The position numbers and the translations under genes are program-made. A stretch of DNA of 64,000 bases from Pyrinomonadaceae bacterium (GTDB lineage: Bacteria; Acidobacteriota; Blastocatellia; Pyrinomonadales; Pyrinomonadaceae), in NCBI GenBank assembly GCA_036277115.1, contig DASUNM010000027.1, positions 868,001-932,000 of the forward strand. The letters are read 5' to 3'. Position 1 is the first letter of the stretch. Each line of letters begins with the position of its first letter. Shown in pieces: positions 26,804 through 36,412 of this stretch. The notes beneath the pieces are model-generated. The model was not told the origin of the DNA and searched no databases. It saw only the letters and a program-made list of their open reading frames with translations.

Positions 26804-28414
26804 ATGGTCGCCAAGGAAAAAACCGAACGACGCGAGCACTTCGAGACTTCTTCCGGCATCGAACTGCCCGTCGATTTCAATCCGTCGAACACTGAACCCG
26901 TCCAATATGATCGAGACCTCGCCGATCCCGGCGAGTTCCCATACACGCGTGGCATCCGGCCGAACATGTATCGCGGCCGGTTGTGGACGATGCGTCAATA
27001 CGCGGGCTATGCGAACGCGGCGGAATCAAACGCGCGTTACAAATATCTGCTGAGCCAGGGCACGACGGGCTTGTCAGTCGCCTTCGATCTGCCGACGCAA
27101 ATCGGATTGGATTCCGACGATCCGCTCGCGGCGGGAGAAGTTGGAAAAGTCGGCGTCGCGATCGACTCGCTCGAGGACATGCTCACGCTGTTTGACGGCA
27201 TCCCGCTCAGCGATGTTTCCACGTCGATGACTATCAACGCGACGGCAGCGATTCTCCTTTCCCTTTATCTTGCCGTGGCGCGGAAGCAAGGCGTCGCATT
27301 CAACAAAGTCGAAGGCACGATTCAGAACGATATTTTGAAAGAGTACATTGCGCGTGGCACGTACATCTTTCCGCCCGAGCCTTCGCTGCGGCTGATTACC
27401 GACACGTTCGCGTTTTGCGCGCGCGAAGTGCCGAATTGGAACACCATTTCGATCAGCGGCTATCACATTCGCGAAGCCGGCGCGACGGCGGTACAGGAAG
27501 TCGCCTTCACCTTCGCTGACGCCATTGCCTATGTCGAAGCCGCGCTGAAGGCCGGGTTAGACATAGACGAGTTCGCGCCCCGCATCTCGTTCTTCTTCAA
27601 TTCCCACAACAACCTTTTGGAAGAGATTGCGAAGTTCCGCGCGGCGCGCAGGCTTTGGGCGCGCCTCATGCGCGAGCGCTTTCACGCGCGCGACGAACGT
27701 AGTCTGATGATGCGCTTTCACACGCAGACGGCGGGTTCGACGCTCACCGCGCAGCAACCCGAAATAAACATCGTGCGGACGGCGATACAGGCACTGGCCG
27801 CAGTTCTCGGCGGCACACAGTCGTTGCACACAAACGCGATGGATGAAGCGCTGGCATTGCCGACCGAGGATGCCGCGAGATTGGCTTTGCGAACACAGCA
27901 GGTGATCGCTTACGAATCAGGCGTCGCGGACACGGTCGATCCGGTGGCCGGGTCGTACGCGATTGAAGAGCTGACCACGGAAATCGAAGGGCGTGTCGTT
28001 GATTATCTCGACAAGATTGACGCGCTCGGCGGGACGCTGCACGCGATCGAATCGGGCTACATTCAGCGTGAGATTCAGAACTCCGCTTACGAGTATCAGC
28101 GCGCGGTCGAGACGCGCGACGCAATCGTCGTCGGCGTGAATCGCTATCAAAGCGAAGCCGATAAGCCCATCAAAACTATGCGGATTGATCCGTCCATCGA
28201 ACACGATCAGATCGAACGTCTGAAGGCTTTGCGGGACCGACGCGATGCGCCCGCCACCGAGAATGCGCTCGCGAGACTGGAAGAAGCGGCGCGCGGAACC
28301 GAAAACGTCCTACCCCGAATCCTTGAAGGCGTCGAGTCATTTGCGACCGTCGGTGAAATCAGCCATCGCCTGCGTGGCGTCTGGGGCGAATATCGGGAAG
28401 CGGTGACGGTCTAA
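26804..28414 (+). CDS. Methylmalonyl-CoA mutase, substrate-binding (alpha) subunit
   Basis: 536 residues ending before any cobalamin-binding domain, so this is the separate large subunit of a two-chain mutase. Hallmarks: [91 protein letters not shown] and [22 protein letters not shown]. It isomerises methylmalonyl-CoA and succinyl-CoA or a close analogue such as isobutyryl- or ethylmalonyl-CoA. The B12 subunit, epimerase and MeaB chaperone are not in the window. ATG at 26804; the ten codons upstream are in repeat-adjacent sequence. Confidence 0.93.
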   Translation: MVAKEKTERREHFETSSGIELPVDFNPSNTEPVQYDRDLADPGEFPYTRGIRPNMYRGRLWTMRQYAGYANAAESNARYKYLLSQGTTGLSVAFDLPTQIGLDSDDPLAAGEVGKVGVAIDSLEDMLTLFDGIPLSDVSTSMTINATAAILLSLYLAVARKQGVAFNKVEGTIQNDILKEYIARGTYIFPPEPSLRLITDTFAFCAREVPNWNTISISGYHIREAGATAVQEVAFTFADAIAYVEAALKAGLDIDEFAPRISFFFNSHNNLLEEIAKFRAARRLWARLMRERFHARDERSLMMRFHTQTAGSTLTAQQPEINIVRTAIQALAAVLGGTQSLHTNAMDEALALPTEDAARLALRTQQVIAYESGVADTVDPVAGSYAIEELTTEIEGRVVDYLDKIDALGGTLHAIESGYIQREIQNSAYEYQRAVETRDAIVVGVNRYQSEADKPIKTMRIDPSIEHDQIERLKALRDRRDAPATENALARLEEAARGTENVLPRILEGVESFATVGEISHRLRGVWGEYREAVTV

Positions 28415-28418
28415 GAAG

Positions 28419-29090
28419 ATGGAATTTCTCCCCGTCCTTGCGCCGATCGTTTTCGTTGGCGCCATCATCGCGCTCGGCGTTCTCCTCTACTTCTACAACC
28501 GAAAGAAAGAACGAGAGAGAACTGAGCAGTTTCGCGCCGTCGCCGCACAGCTCGCCTGGAAATTCGCTGAAGAATCCCCGCTTACCATGATCCAGGGATT
28601 GGAACAGTTCGCGCTGTTCAACCAGGGGCACAGCAAGCAAATCAAAAACTTCATGTACGGCGAAGCTAACGGCGTTAAGGCAGCCGTCTTTGATTACACG
28701 TTCGTCACCGGGTCAGGGAAGCACCGGCACATTCACAATCAAAGCGTTACATACCTTGAGCCTGCCAATCTGCGTGTCCCGTACTTCTCGCTGCGGCCGG
28801 AAGGGTTCTTCACGAAGATCATGCAGGCGTTCGGCTACCAGGACATCGACTTTGGCCAGCGGCCTGAATTTTCAAAACAATACCTGCTACGCGGCCAGGA
28901 CGAGCCCGCGATTCGCCAGGCGTTCAACGACAGGTTGTTGTCATTTTTCGAGAGCTATGCCGGCACCTGCGTCGATGGCGGCAACAATCAGCTCTTCGTG
29001 TTTCGCGCCGGTTACCGCTTTCAGCCTCACGAGATTCAAGCTCAACTCGCCATTGCGCTGAACATTTTCAGCCTCCTGCCGCGTTACTGA
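28419..29090 (+). CDS. Membrane-anchored protein of unknown function
   Basis: 223 residues. One N-terminal membrane helix (LAPIVFVGAIIALGVLLYFY) is followed by basic NRKKERERTEQF, giving a cytoplasmic C-terminal domain. That domain contains AVFDYTFVTGSGKHRHIHNQSV and a C-terminal FFESYAGTCVDGGNNQLFVF. I do not recognise a family; similar arrangements occur in DUF3137-like proteins. The start is 4 bp after the mutase stop, so both are translated from one mRNA, though a functional link is unproven. Confidence 0.72.
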   Translation: MEFLPVLAPIVFVGAIIALGVLLYFYNRKKERERTEQFRAVAAQLAWKFAEESPLTMIQGLEQFALFNQGHSKQIKNFMYGEANGVKAAVFDYTFVTGSGKHRHIHNQSVTYLEPANLRVPYFSLRPEGFFTKIMQAFGYQDIDFGQRPEFSKQYLLRGQDEPAIRQAFNDRLLSFFESYAGTCVDGGNNQLFVFRAGYRFQPHEIQAQLAIALNIFSLLPRY

Positions 29091-29095
29091 CCGAT

Positions 29096-29193
29096 TTTCG
29101 TCTGTGCCTCAGTGGATCTTTGTGCCTCTGTGGTGAGATCTCGCCGAAGACTTTCACCACGGAGGCACCGAGGACCACTGAGACACAGAGGGT
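29096..29193. repeat. CACAGAG/CTCTGTGG palindromic repeat, second locus
   Basis: TCTGTGCCTCAGTGGATCTT and TTGTGCCTCTGTGGTGAGAT face CACCACGGAGGCACC and CCACTGAGACACAGAGG. Same family as 7231-7328 and 39336-39443. It fills the gap between the membrane protein and the TetR operator region. Confidence 0.75.
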
Positions 29194-29232
29194 TGACCAG
29201 CCGCCGCTTGACTTCACCTTCTGACTGGTGGT

Positions 29233-29248
29233 AAGTAAGCACTCACTT
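29233..29248. promoter_or_regulatory. Candidate TetR-family operator
   Basis: AAGTAAGCACTCACTT is an imperfect inverted repeat (AAGTxAG..CTxACTT, 12 of 16 positions symmetric) and close to the classical AGTAAGTGCTTACT operators of TetR/AcrR-type regulators. It lies 75 bp before the tetR ATG with a TTGACT -35-like hexamer at 29209. Inference: autoregulation of the efflux operon. Confidence 0.6.
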
Positions 29249-29323
29249 GTCGCTTGAGGTAATCCCCTGAAATCAATCGCAACCAAAACCCCGACCTCTG
29301 ACGCCGCTGCGAATGGGGGCCGG

Positions 29324-29965
29324 ATGACCGGCGTAAACCGGAAGCTGCAAATTCTGCGCGAGGCGATGAGCCTGTTTTCGCAGCGCGGCTTTCAAGGCAC
29401 AACCACGAAGGAAATCGCGTCTGCGGCAGGCGTCTCAGAGGCGATGCTCTTTAAACACTTCGCGACCAAGCAGGAGCTCTACAGCGCGATTCTCGATCAC
29501 AAGGCCTGTCTGCACGACGAAATGGATCCCAGCCAGATCGCCGCCGAAGCCGTCGCTCGAAAAGACGACCGCGCAGTCTTCGAGGGCCTCGCGTTGCATG
29601 CTTTGGAACAGCACGAATGCGATCCCGAGTTTCAACGTCTGCTGCTGCATTCAGCGCTCGAAGAACACCAACTGGCGCAAATGTTCTGGGAAAAGTTTGT
29701 GCTGCGCGTTTACAAGTTTCTCGGGGGGTATATCCGCGAGCGTCAACGCGATGGGGCCTTTATTGAAATAGACCCAAGAGTCGTCGTGCGCGCTTTCATC
29801 GGCATGATCGTGCACCACTCGCTGGTCAACAACCTCTGGGATCGGCAACATCGCCTGCTGCACATCTCTAACCAGAAGGCCGCGCGGGAGTTCACCAACA
29901 TTCTGCTTAACGGGATCGAAAAAGATTTGGGCCCCAGCCAAAAGAACAAGAGAAAAGAGAAATGA
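29324..29965 (+). CDS. TetR/AcrR family transcriptional regulator
   Basis: 213 residues. The N-terminal TetR helix-turn-helix reads FSQRGFQGTTTKEIASAAGVSEAMLFKHFATKQELYSAILDHK. The rest is the ligand-binding dimer domain. Its stop overlaps the adaptor's ATG (ATGA), so it is co-translated with the pump. It most likely represses this operon through the palindrome at 29233-29248 and is released by a pump substrate; the ligand is unknown. Start chosen at the only ATG close to the domain. Confidence 0.92.
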   Translation: MTGVNRKLQILREAMSLFSQRGFQGTTTKEIASAAGVSEAMLFKHFATKQELYSAILDHKACLHDEMDPSQIAAEAVARKDDRAVFEGLALHALEQHECDPEFQRLLLHSALEEHQLAQMFWEKFVLRVYKFLGGYIRERQRDGAFIEIDPRVVVRAFIGMIVHHSLVNNLWDRQHRLLHISNQKAAREFTNILLNGIEKDLGPSQKNKRKEK

Positions 29966-31212
29966 GTTTTCGGAAATCTCTCAGCTTCATCGGAATCGTT
30001 TTGCTAGTCGCCGCGGGGGCGATTAGCACCGCGTGCAATCGTTCTAAGGGAGCGCCAAACACAAACGCGGCCGCGACTGGGCCGGTGATAATCGAAGTTT
30101 CGACATCGGCGGCCGTGCTGCGCCAGTTGCCGCGCTTTTTTGAAGCAACCGGCAGTCTTGCGGCGAACGAGGAAAGCGACGTGATGCCTTCGACGACCGG
30201 TAAAGTCGTCGCGCTGGGTGTGGACATGGGCAGCTATGTCCGGCGCGGGCAGATGGTGGTTCGGCTGGACTCAAACGACCTGCGGCTTCGGCTTGAGCAG
30301 GCGCAGGCGCAACTCGATCAGGCGAAGGCCACGCAGCGGCAGAACGAAGCGAAGATTGGTTTGCGGCCGGGACAGAAGTTCACTCCCGAGAATGTGCCGG
30401 AAGTCGCCTCGGCGCGCGCAGCGCTGAATCTCGCCGAGAAGAACCTCCAACGTTACGAAAAGTTGATTGAGTCAGGCGATGTTTCGCGCGCCCAGTACGA
30501 TCAGCAGCGTTCGCAACGCGATCAATTGCGTGAACAGTACCAGGTCGCAATCCATCAGGCGCAGCAGAACTACGCGGCAGTAGCCAACGCGAAAGCCGCG
30601 GTTGATGCTGCGCAATCCCAGGTCGGCCTCGCCAAGCGAAGTTTGGATTACGCGATTGTGATCTCGCCGATCTCCGGTGTTGTTTCGGAACGCACCGTGA
30701 ATCTCGGTGAATACGTTTCGCCCTCGCAGAAGGTCGCGACGGTCGTCAACATGAATCCCGTGCGCGTGCGCATCGACATTCCCGAGCAGGCGATACCTCG
30801 TGTGCGTGTCGGCGAAAGCGTTTCGGTGCGCGTCTCGGCGTATCCCGATCGAAACTTTGCGGGACACATCGCGCGCGTTTCTCCGAACGTCAGTGCGACC
30901 TCGCGCACCCTGACCGTCGAGGCTGAAGTCCAAAATCCCAGCGGCGAATTGAAGCCCGGACAATTTGCGACCGTGCGCATTCTTCAGCCGCAAAGCGAAC
31001 CGGCCGTGCTCGTGCCGCAGCGTGCTTTGCGCCAGGTTTCAGGCGCGACTTACCTGTTCGTGATCAAGAACGGACGCGCCGAACAACGTCTGGTACAAAC
31101 CGGACAGGTCGAAGGTGATCTGGTTGAGATTAATAGCGGTGTTGCCGCGGACGAGATCGTGGCGACGACTAATGTCGAGCAGTTGAGTGATGGCGCGAGC
31201 GTGAAGCAATGA
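29962..31212 (+). CDS. RND efflux periplasmic adaptor (MFP), probable lipoprotein
   Basis: 416 residues. The N-terminus MSFRKSLSFIGIVLLVAAGAISTAC ends in a lipobox-like cysteine, so anchoring to the inner membrane is likely. Then the barrel-sandwich hybrid half (SDVMPSTTGKVVALGVDMG), a long alpha-helical hairpin with heptads (about residues 110-225), the second half (YAIVISPISGVVSERTVNLG) and the beta-barrel (VSVRVSAYPDRNFAGHIARV). This bridges the RND pump to the outer-membrane channel. It overlaps tetR by 4 bases and is 112 bp upstream of the pump, that gap being repeat DNA. Confidence 0.93.
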   Translation: MSFRKSLSFIGIVLLVAAGAISTACNRSKGAPNTNAAATGPVIIEVSTSAAVLRQLPRFFEATGSLAANEESDVMPSTTGKVVALGVDMGSYVRRGQMVVRLDSNDLRLRLEQAQAQLDQAKATQRQNEAKIGLRPGQKFTPENVPEVASARAALNLAEKNLQRYEKLIESGDVSRAQYDQQRSQRDQLREQYQVAIHQAQQNYAAVANAKAAVDAAQSQVGLAKRSLDYAIVISPISGVVSERTVNLGEYVSPSQKVATVVNMNPVRVRIDIPEQAIPRVRVGESVSVRVSAYPDRNFAGHIARVSPNVSATSRTLTVEAEVQNPSGELKPGQFATVRILQPQSEPAVLVPQRALRQVSGATYLFVIKNGRAEQRLVQTGQVEGDLVEINSGVAADEIVATTNVEQLSDGASVKQ

Positions 31213-31317
31213 CCAGTTTCGAGTTTCGAGTTGAGCCCTCGGCCTCGAACTCGGCTCGAGACAATGAGACCAGTGTTGAAGCGAACTCGAAACTCGAAAC
31301 TCGAAACTCGAAACTTT
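31212..31317. repeat. TTTCGAGTTTCGAG palindromic repeat within the efflux operon
   Basis: CAGTTTCGAGTTTCGAGTTG facing a run of ACTCGAAACTCGAAACTCGA. It occupies nearly the whole 112-bp gap between the adaptor and pump genes. A strong hairpin here could reduce or stabilise the downstream mRNA. Confidence 0.8.
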
Positions 31318-31324
31318 CTTAGCG

Positions 31325-34300
31325 ATGCAAAAGTTAGCTGAAATCTGTGTTCGCCGTCCGGTGTTCGCGACGATGCTCATCCTGAGCCTCACGGTCGTGG
31401 GCGCGTTTTCTTACAAGTCGCTGGGCGTCGATCTGTTTCCGAAGATCGATCTTCCGACGATCACCGTCAGTGTGATTAATCCCGGCGCCTCGCCGCAGGA
31501 AATTGAAACCGAAATCACGGACAAGGTCGAAGGCGCCGTCAACACGATCAGCGGTATCGATGAGCTGCGCTCGACTTCAGTCGAAGGCGTCTCGCAGGTC
31601 TTCATCAGCTTTGTGCTCGAGAAGAACGCGGACGTGGCGGCGCAGGAAGTGCGCAACAAGATTGAGCTGATTCAAAACGATCTGCCGGAAACGGCTGAGA
31701 CTCCGATCGTCCAGAAACTCGACACCGACGCGACCCCCGTGTTGCGCATCGCTCTGTCGGCGCCGCGCTCTTTGCGTGAAGTCACTGACATTGCCGACAA
31801 GCAAATCAAACGTCAGATCGAGCCGATCAGCGGCGTCGGCAACGTTCAGATCGTCGGCGGCCGGCAACGCGAGATTCAGGTTTGGCTCGATACCGACAAG
31901 ATGCGCGCGTACAACGTTTCGGCGGCGGATGTCGCCAACGCGGTGCGCATGCAGAACATGGAACTGCCCGGCGGCCGCGTGGAAGAAGGCAAGCGCGAGA
32001 TGACCGTGCGGACTATGGGGCGCGTAACCGACGCCGCGGAATTAAACAATATCGTCATCGGGAGCCGCGGCCCGTACGCGGTGAAGCTCAGCGACATTGG
32101 CTATGTCGAAGACGGCGCCGAAGAGCAGCGCACCGAAGCTCGCCTGAATGGCCAGCCGGCGGTGACGCTGGTTATCTCGAAACAATCTGGTCAGAACACG
32201 GTTGCGGTCGCGGATGCAGTCAAAGAACGGCTGGAAGAGCTGAAGAAGACCTTGCCGTCCGACGCGAAGGTACAACTCGTCGGTGACCAGACGATCTTCA
32301 TTAAAGCGTCGCTGGACGCGATTCAGTTGCACTTGATCGAAGGCAGCATTCTCGCGGCCATCGTTGTTTTCGTTTTTCTCTGGAGCTTCCGCTCGACCTT
32401 AATTGCGGCGATTGCGATTCCGACGTCGATCATCGCGACGTTTGGATTGATGGCTGCGATGGGGTTCACCATGAACCAAATCACGATGCTGGCGCTGACG
32501 CTGATGGTCGGCATTGTGATCGACGACGCGGTCGTGGTCCTCGAAAACATCTTTCGCTATGTGGAAGAGAAAGGCGCGCCGCCGTTCCAAGCGGCCATCG
32601 AAGGGACGAAAGAAATTGGTCTCGCCGTTACGGCCACGACGCTTTCGCTGCTCGCTGTATTTTTGCCGGTCGGCTTCATGGCGGGCATGGTCGGACGCTT
32701 CATGTCGTCCTTCGGCTTCACGGCTTCGTTTGCGATCGCCGTGTCGCTTTTGGTCTCGTTTACGCTCACGCCGATGCTGGCGGCCCGCATGATCAAGCGG
32801 AAGCAGCGTGTCAGTACGCCGACGAATCGGGAGAGCGAACGGGTTCATGTCGGTACCGAGAGCGGCAGCGACCGGGTCGGCGATTTACCCGAAAACACGA
32901 AACGCGACTATTCACTCGCGGAATTCAAAGAGAAGTACGGTCAGGCGCATTCGAAAGAGGGGCGCTTCTACCGGCCGATCGATCGCGCCTACACAAGAAT
33001 GCTCGAATGGTCGATGGCGCATCGCTGGGCGATTGTCGGACTCTCCGTCTTCGTAATCATCAGCACGATCCCGCTGTTCATGTTCGTCGGTAAGAACTTC
33101 CTGCCGGTTGACGATCAGTCGCAATTCGAAGTTAACGTGCGCGTGTCGGAAGGCTCGACGCTATCGTCCACGTCTGGCCTGGCGGAACGCATGGCTGCCG
33201 ATCTTCGCAAGCTGCCGGGCGTGACCGACACCCTGGTAACCATCGGTAGCGGCCAACAGCAAATCGTGAACATCGCGAACATCTACGTAAAACTGACGCC
33301 GATCGAAGAGCGCAGCGTCACCCAGAACGATCTGATGGCGCGCGCGCGCGATGAAATCGTCGCGAAGTATGCGAAGGAGTTTCCCGATCAATTGCGCACC
33401 AGCATCAATTCGGTGGCAGCGATCTCCGGCGGCGGATTCCGCAATGCCGACATTCAGTACGTCATCGGCGGTCCGGATTTAGACAAGCTGACAAAATATT
33501 CCGAAGGCATGCTGGCCAAGCTGAAGACAGTGCCTGATGTGGTCGATGCCGATTCGAGCTTGATTGCCGGCAAGCCGGAGCTGCGCGTCGTGATCGATCG
33601 CGCGCGCGCCGGTGATCTCGGCGTGCGCATCGGCGATATTGCCCAGTCGCTGAATACGCTGGTCGCCGGCCAGAAGGTTTCGACATTCAATGCGGGCGTT
33701 GATCAGTACGATATTCGGGTGCGTGCGATGGGACAGTATCGCGCGAATGCCGAAGGCTTGCAGCGGATGATCGTCGCTTCGCAAAAGCTCGGTTGGGTCA
33801 GTCTCGATAATCTCGTGCGTGTCGAGGAAGGCACGGGTCCATCGTCAATCGAACGTTACAACCGGCAGCGGCAGGTGATGCTCACCGCCAATACGAAACC
33901 GGGCGGCTCGCAGACAGCAGTCATTGCAAAGCTCGAACAGTTTGCCGAGGAAGAAAGGATGGAGAGCACGTATCAAACGTCGCTGGCGGGGCGCTCGAAA
34001 GAACTGACCCGCACGGGCTACTACTTCCTTTTGGCTATCGTGCTTTCGTTCATCTTCATGTACATGGTTTTGGCTGCGCAGTTCGAATCGTTTATTCACC
34101 CCATCACGATCCTTTTGACGCTGCCGCTCGCAATTCCATTCGGCATTCTCTCACTGTTGGTAACGGGGCAAACCGTAAACATCTTTTCCGGTTTAGGACT
34201 GCTGCTGCTTTTTGGTGTGGTGAAAAAGAACGCGATCTTACAGATTGATCACACAAATGGTTTGCGACGCCAGGGCATGGAGCGTCACGAAGCGATCATC

Positions 34301-36361
34301 CAGGCGAATCGCGATCGCTTGCGTCCAATTCTGATGACCACGATTGCGTTGGTCGCAGGCATGTTGCCGCTGACGATCTCCAGCGGCCCCGGCTCAGGCA
34401 CAAACAGATCGATTGGCGTGCTGGTAGTCGGCGGTCAGTCCCTGTGTTTGTTGCTCACGCTGCTCGCCGTGCCGGTGTTTTACTCACTGTTCGACGATCT
34501 CGCGCGCAGTCGCGTCTGGGGGCGGATCGGTGCAGGCGTAGGCGGGGTGTTCGGCCGCGTGCGCAAACGTGCTGCGACCGCGGCAGCTTCTTTGGTAGGT
34601 CCAATGTTTAAGACACTCATTATCACATCTGCTCTCATGCTCCTGGCCGCGCCTCAGGGACTTGCCCAGGAACCCGTTGCATCGCCCGCGCCTTCGCCGA
34701 AGATCTCGGCGCAACAAACACTGAAGCTGCCCATCATTGCCATCGACTATCGCGCTGATGCGACGAAGCCGCTGCCGGCGCTCACCCGCATAGGTGTGGA
34801 CGTCGATCAGCAGAAGCCGATCACGCTGCGTGAAGCAATCGTCATGGCGCTCAGCAATAACAAAGACATCGAGCTTGCGCGCGACAACGTGCAACTCGCG
34901 GAAGCTGACTTGCTGACAGTACGGGGCGCCTACGATCCAAGGTTCACGGCGCAGAGTTACTACGAAAGCATCAAGACTCCGGCCGTAAGTTTTTTAAGCG
35001 GCACCAGTGAGACCGTCGAAAGTTCTGCGTTTGCGAACACCGCGCGCTTCGAAGGCCTGGCCTCGAAATTCGGTGGTAACTATCGCGTCGATTTTGCGGC
35101 GATTCGCCAAACGACAAATAACCAGTTCACCGTGCTTAACCCAAGTTATCCGACCGCGCTGACGTTTAGTTTCACGCAGCCGCTGTTGCGGGGCCGCAGC
35201 TTTGATTTGCCGCGCCGAAATATCGCAGTTGCGAAGAAAAACCTTTCGCTCACCGACGCGCAGTTTCGCCAGCGTTCTATCGAAGTGATCACGCTGGTGC
35301 AGCGCTCGTACTGGGACCTGGTATTCACTTTGCGGAACCTGCAAATCCAGCGCGAATCTTTGAACGACGCGCGCACGCAGTTGGATCACAACCGGCGCAT
35401 GGTCGGTGAAGGGACCCTCGCGCCGATCGATATCATCGCCACGCAGACGCAGGTCGCCAATCTTGAGCAAGCGGAATTCTCGGCGCTGGAAGACGTCAAT
35501 CGCGCCGAGAACAATCTGAAGAATCTAATTGCCGAGAACCAGTCGGCGCCGATTTGGAATGCTTCGCTCGTGCCGACTGACGACGTTGACCTCACCGTGC
35601 CGCGTGTCGTGCTGACTGATGCGCTGAAAGCTGCGATTGAGAACCGGCCTGAGCTGAGACAGTCAGACCTTGCGAGAGAGATTAATCAACTTGATCAAAA
35701 GCTGCATCGCGATTTGACGAAGCCGCAGATCGATTTCGTCAGCAGCTACGGAATGGTTGGCAATGCGGGCGCACTGACCTCGGCCTCGAATCCGTTCACT
35801 TCAAGCAACGACGCGTTGCGTGCGCGGGTGAATGAGCTCTCCACGATTAACGGTTTGCAGCCTTTGCCGCCACCGCCGACGGCGACTATCCCGCCTGATT
35901 TGATTGGAGGCTATCCACGCTCGATCGGCAATCTCGGGACAAACGACTTCAACAACTTCCGCGTGGGCGTGACGTTCAGCTTTCCTCTGCGCAACCGCAC
36001 GGCGGAAGGCCAACTCGCGCACTCAATGATCGAAGGCAAGCGCATCGCGACGCAACGCCAGCAGCTCGAGCAACTGATTCAAGTAGAAGTTCGCAACGCC
36101 TTGCAGTCCGTCACCACGGCGGAAGCTCGGCTGCGTTCCGCCGCGGTCGCGCGTGAGAACGCCGAACAGCAATACGCCAGCGAGAAGCGCAAGCTCGACG
36201 TTGGTCAATCAACCGTCTTCCTCGTGCTCGAACGGCAAACCGCTCTGACGATTGCTCGCGGCAACGAACTGCGGGCGCAGACTGACTTGAACAAAGCCAT
36301 CGCTGAGCTCCAGCGTGCTACCGGGAATTCATTGACGGCGAACAATGTGAATTTGAAGTAG
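31325..36361 (+). CDS. Fused RND efflux pump and TolC-type outer-membrane factor
   Basis: A single 1678-residue frame. Residues 1-1060 are a complete HAE1-type RND transporter with twelve membrane helices. It has the proton-relay aspartates in TLMVGIVIDDAVVVLENIF, two porter domains, and TM12 ending VFYSLFDDLARSRVWG. A basic linker (RVRKRAATAAASLVG) leads to residue 1094, where MFKTLIITSALMLLAAP and GLAQ form a complete signal peptide. The mature OEP/TolC channel follows (ITLREAIVMALSNNKD and the GYPRSIGNLGTNDFNNFRVG region). Topology is consistent: TM12 leaves the C-terminus inside and the signal acts as helix 13. An internal ATG at 34604 could also start the channel separately. Repeat insert at about residues 495-518. 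Confidence 0.92.
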   Translation: MQKLAEICVRRPVFATMLILSLTVVGAFSYKSLGVDLFPKIDLPTITVSVINPGASPQEIETEITDKVEGAVNTISGIDELRSTSVEGVSQVFISFVLEKNADVAAQEVRNKIELIQNDLPETAETPIVQKLDTDATPVLRIALSAPRSLREVTDIADKQIKRQIEPISGVGNVQIVGGRQREIQVWLDTDKMRAYNVSAADVANAVRMQNMELPGGRVEEGKREMTVRTMGRVTDAAELNNIVIGSRGPYAVKLSDIGYVEDGAEEQRTEARLNGQPAVTLVISKQSGQNTVAVADAVKERLEELKKTLPSDAKVQLVGDQTIFIKASLDAIQLHLIEGSILAAIVVFVFLWSFRSTLIAAIAIPTSIIATFGLMAAMGFTMNQITMLALTLMVGIVIDDAVVVLENIFRYVEEKGAPPFQAAIEGTKEIGLAVTATTLSLLAVFLPVGFMAGMVGRFMSSFGFTASFAIAVSLLVSFTLTPMLAARMIKRKQRVSTPTNRESERVHVGTESGSDRVGDLPENTKRDYSLAEFKEKYGQAHSKEGRFYRPIDRAYTRMLEWSMAHRWAIVGLSVFVIISTIPLFMFVGKNFLPVDDQSQFEVNVRVSEGSTLSSTSGLAERMAADLRKLPGVTDTLVTIGSGQQQIVNIANIYVKLTPIEERSVTQNDLMARARDEIVAKYAKEFPDQLRTSINSVAAISGGGFRNADIQYVIGGPDLDKLTKYSEGMLAKLKTVPDVVDADSSLIAGKPELRVVIDRARAGDLGVRIGDIAQSLNTLVAGQKVSTFNAGVDQYDIRVRAMGQYRANAEGLQRMIVASQKLGWVSLDNLVRVEEGTGPSSIERYNRQRQVMLTANTKPGGSQTAVIAKLEQFAEEERMESTYQTSLAGRSKELTRTGYYFLLAIVLSFIFMYMVLAAQFESFIHPITILLTLPLAIPFGILSLLVTGQTVNIFSGLGLLLLFGVVKKNAILQIDHTNGLRRQGMERHEAIIQANRDRLRPILMTTIALVAGMLPLTISSGPGSGTNRSIGVLVVGGQSLCLLLTLLAVPVFYSLFDDLARSRVWGRIGAGVGGVFGRVRKRAATAAASLVGPMFKTLIITSALMLLAAPQGLAQEPVASPAPSPKISAQQTLKLPIIAIDYRADATKPLPALTRIGVDVDQQKPITLREAIVMALSNNKDIELARDNVQLAEADLLTVRGAYDPRFTAQSYYESIKTPAVSFLSGTSETVESSAFANTARFEGLASKFGGNYRVDFAAIRQTTNNQFTVLNPSYPTALTFSFTQPLLRGRSFDLPRRNIAVAKKNLSLTDAQFRQRSIEVITLVQRSYWDLVFTLRNLQIQRESLNDARTQLDHNRRMVGEGTLAPIDIIATQTQVANLEQAEFSALEDVNRAENNLKNLIAENQSAPIWNASLVPTDDVDLTVPRVVLTDALKAAIENRPELRQSDLAREINQLDQKLHRDLTKPQIDFVSSYGMVGNAGALTSASNPFTSSNDALRARVNELSTINGLQPLPPPPTATIPPDLIGGYPRSIGNLGTNDFNNFRVGVTFSFPLRNRTAEGQLAHSMIEGKRIATQRQQLEQLIQVEVRNALQSVTTAEARLRSAAVARENAEQQYASEKRKLDVGQSTVFLVLERQTALTIARGNELRAQTDLNKAIAELQRATGNSLTANNVNLK
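32810..32877 (+). repeat. In-frame tandem repeat units in the RND cytoplasmic loop
   Basis: Unit a (32810-32843, GTCAGTACGCCGACGAATCG...) and unit b (32849-32877, GTCGGTACCGAGAGCGG...) in the same orientation. Unit a contains a perfect CCGA-CGAA-TCGG hairpin. They encode VSTPTNRESERV and HVGTESGSDRV between TM6 and TM7, a cytoplasmic loop. LipB's C-terminus reads VSIPTNRDSDRV from unit a in the same frame. Confidence 0.85.
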
Positions 36362-36368
36362 CAGAATC

Positions 36369-36412
36369 TTACTCCCCTTAGCCCCTCCCCGCGCGCGGGG
36401 AGGGGAAGCCGC
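36369..36412. repeat. CCCCTCCCCGCGCGCGGGGAGGGG palindrome
   Basis: A GC-rich inverted repeat 8 bp after the fusion gene's stop, resembling the in-frame element at 8880-8970. It may end the efflux transcript. The rest of the 36362-36718 gap shows repeat fragments such as a TTACGTCTAAAGTCCCACGT stretch and a GCGGCGGTGG/CCGCCAC pair, and no credible ORF. Confidence 0.65.
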
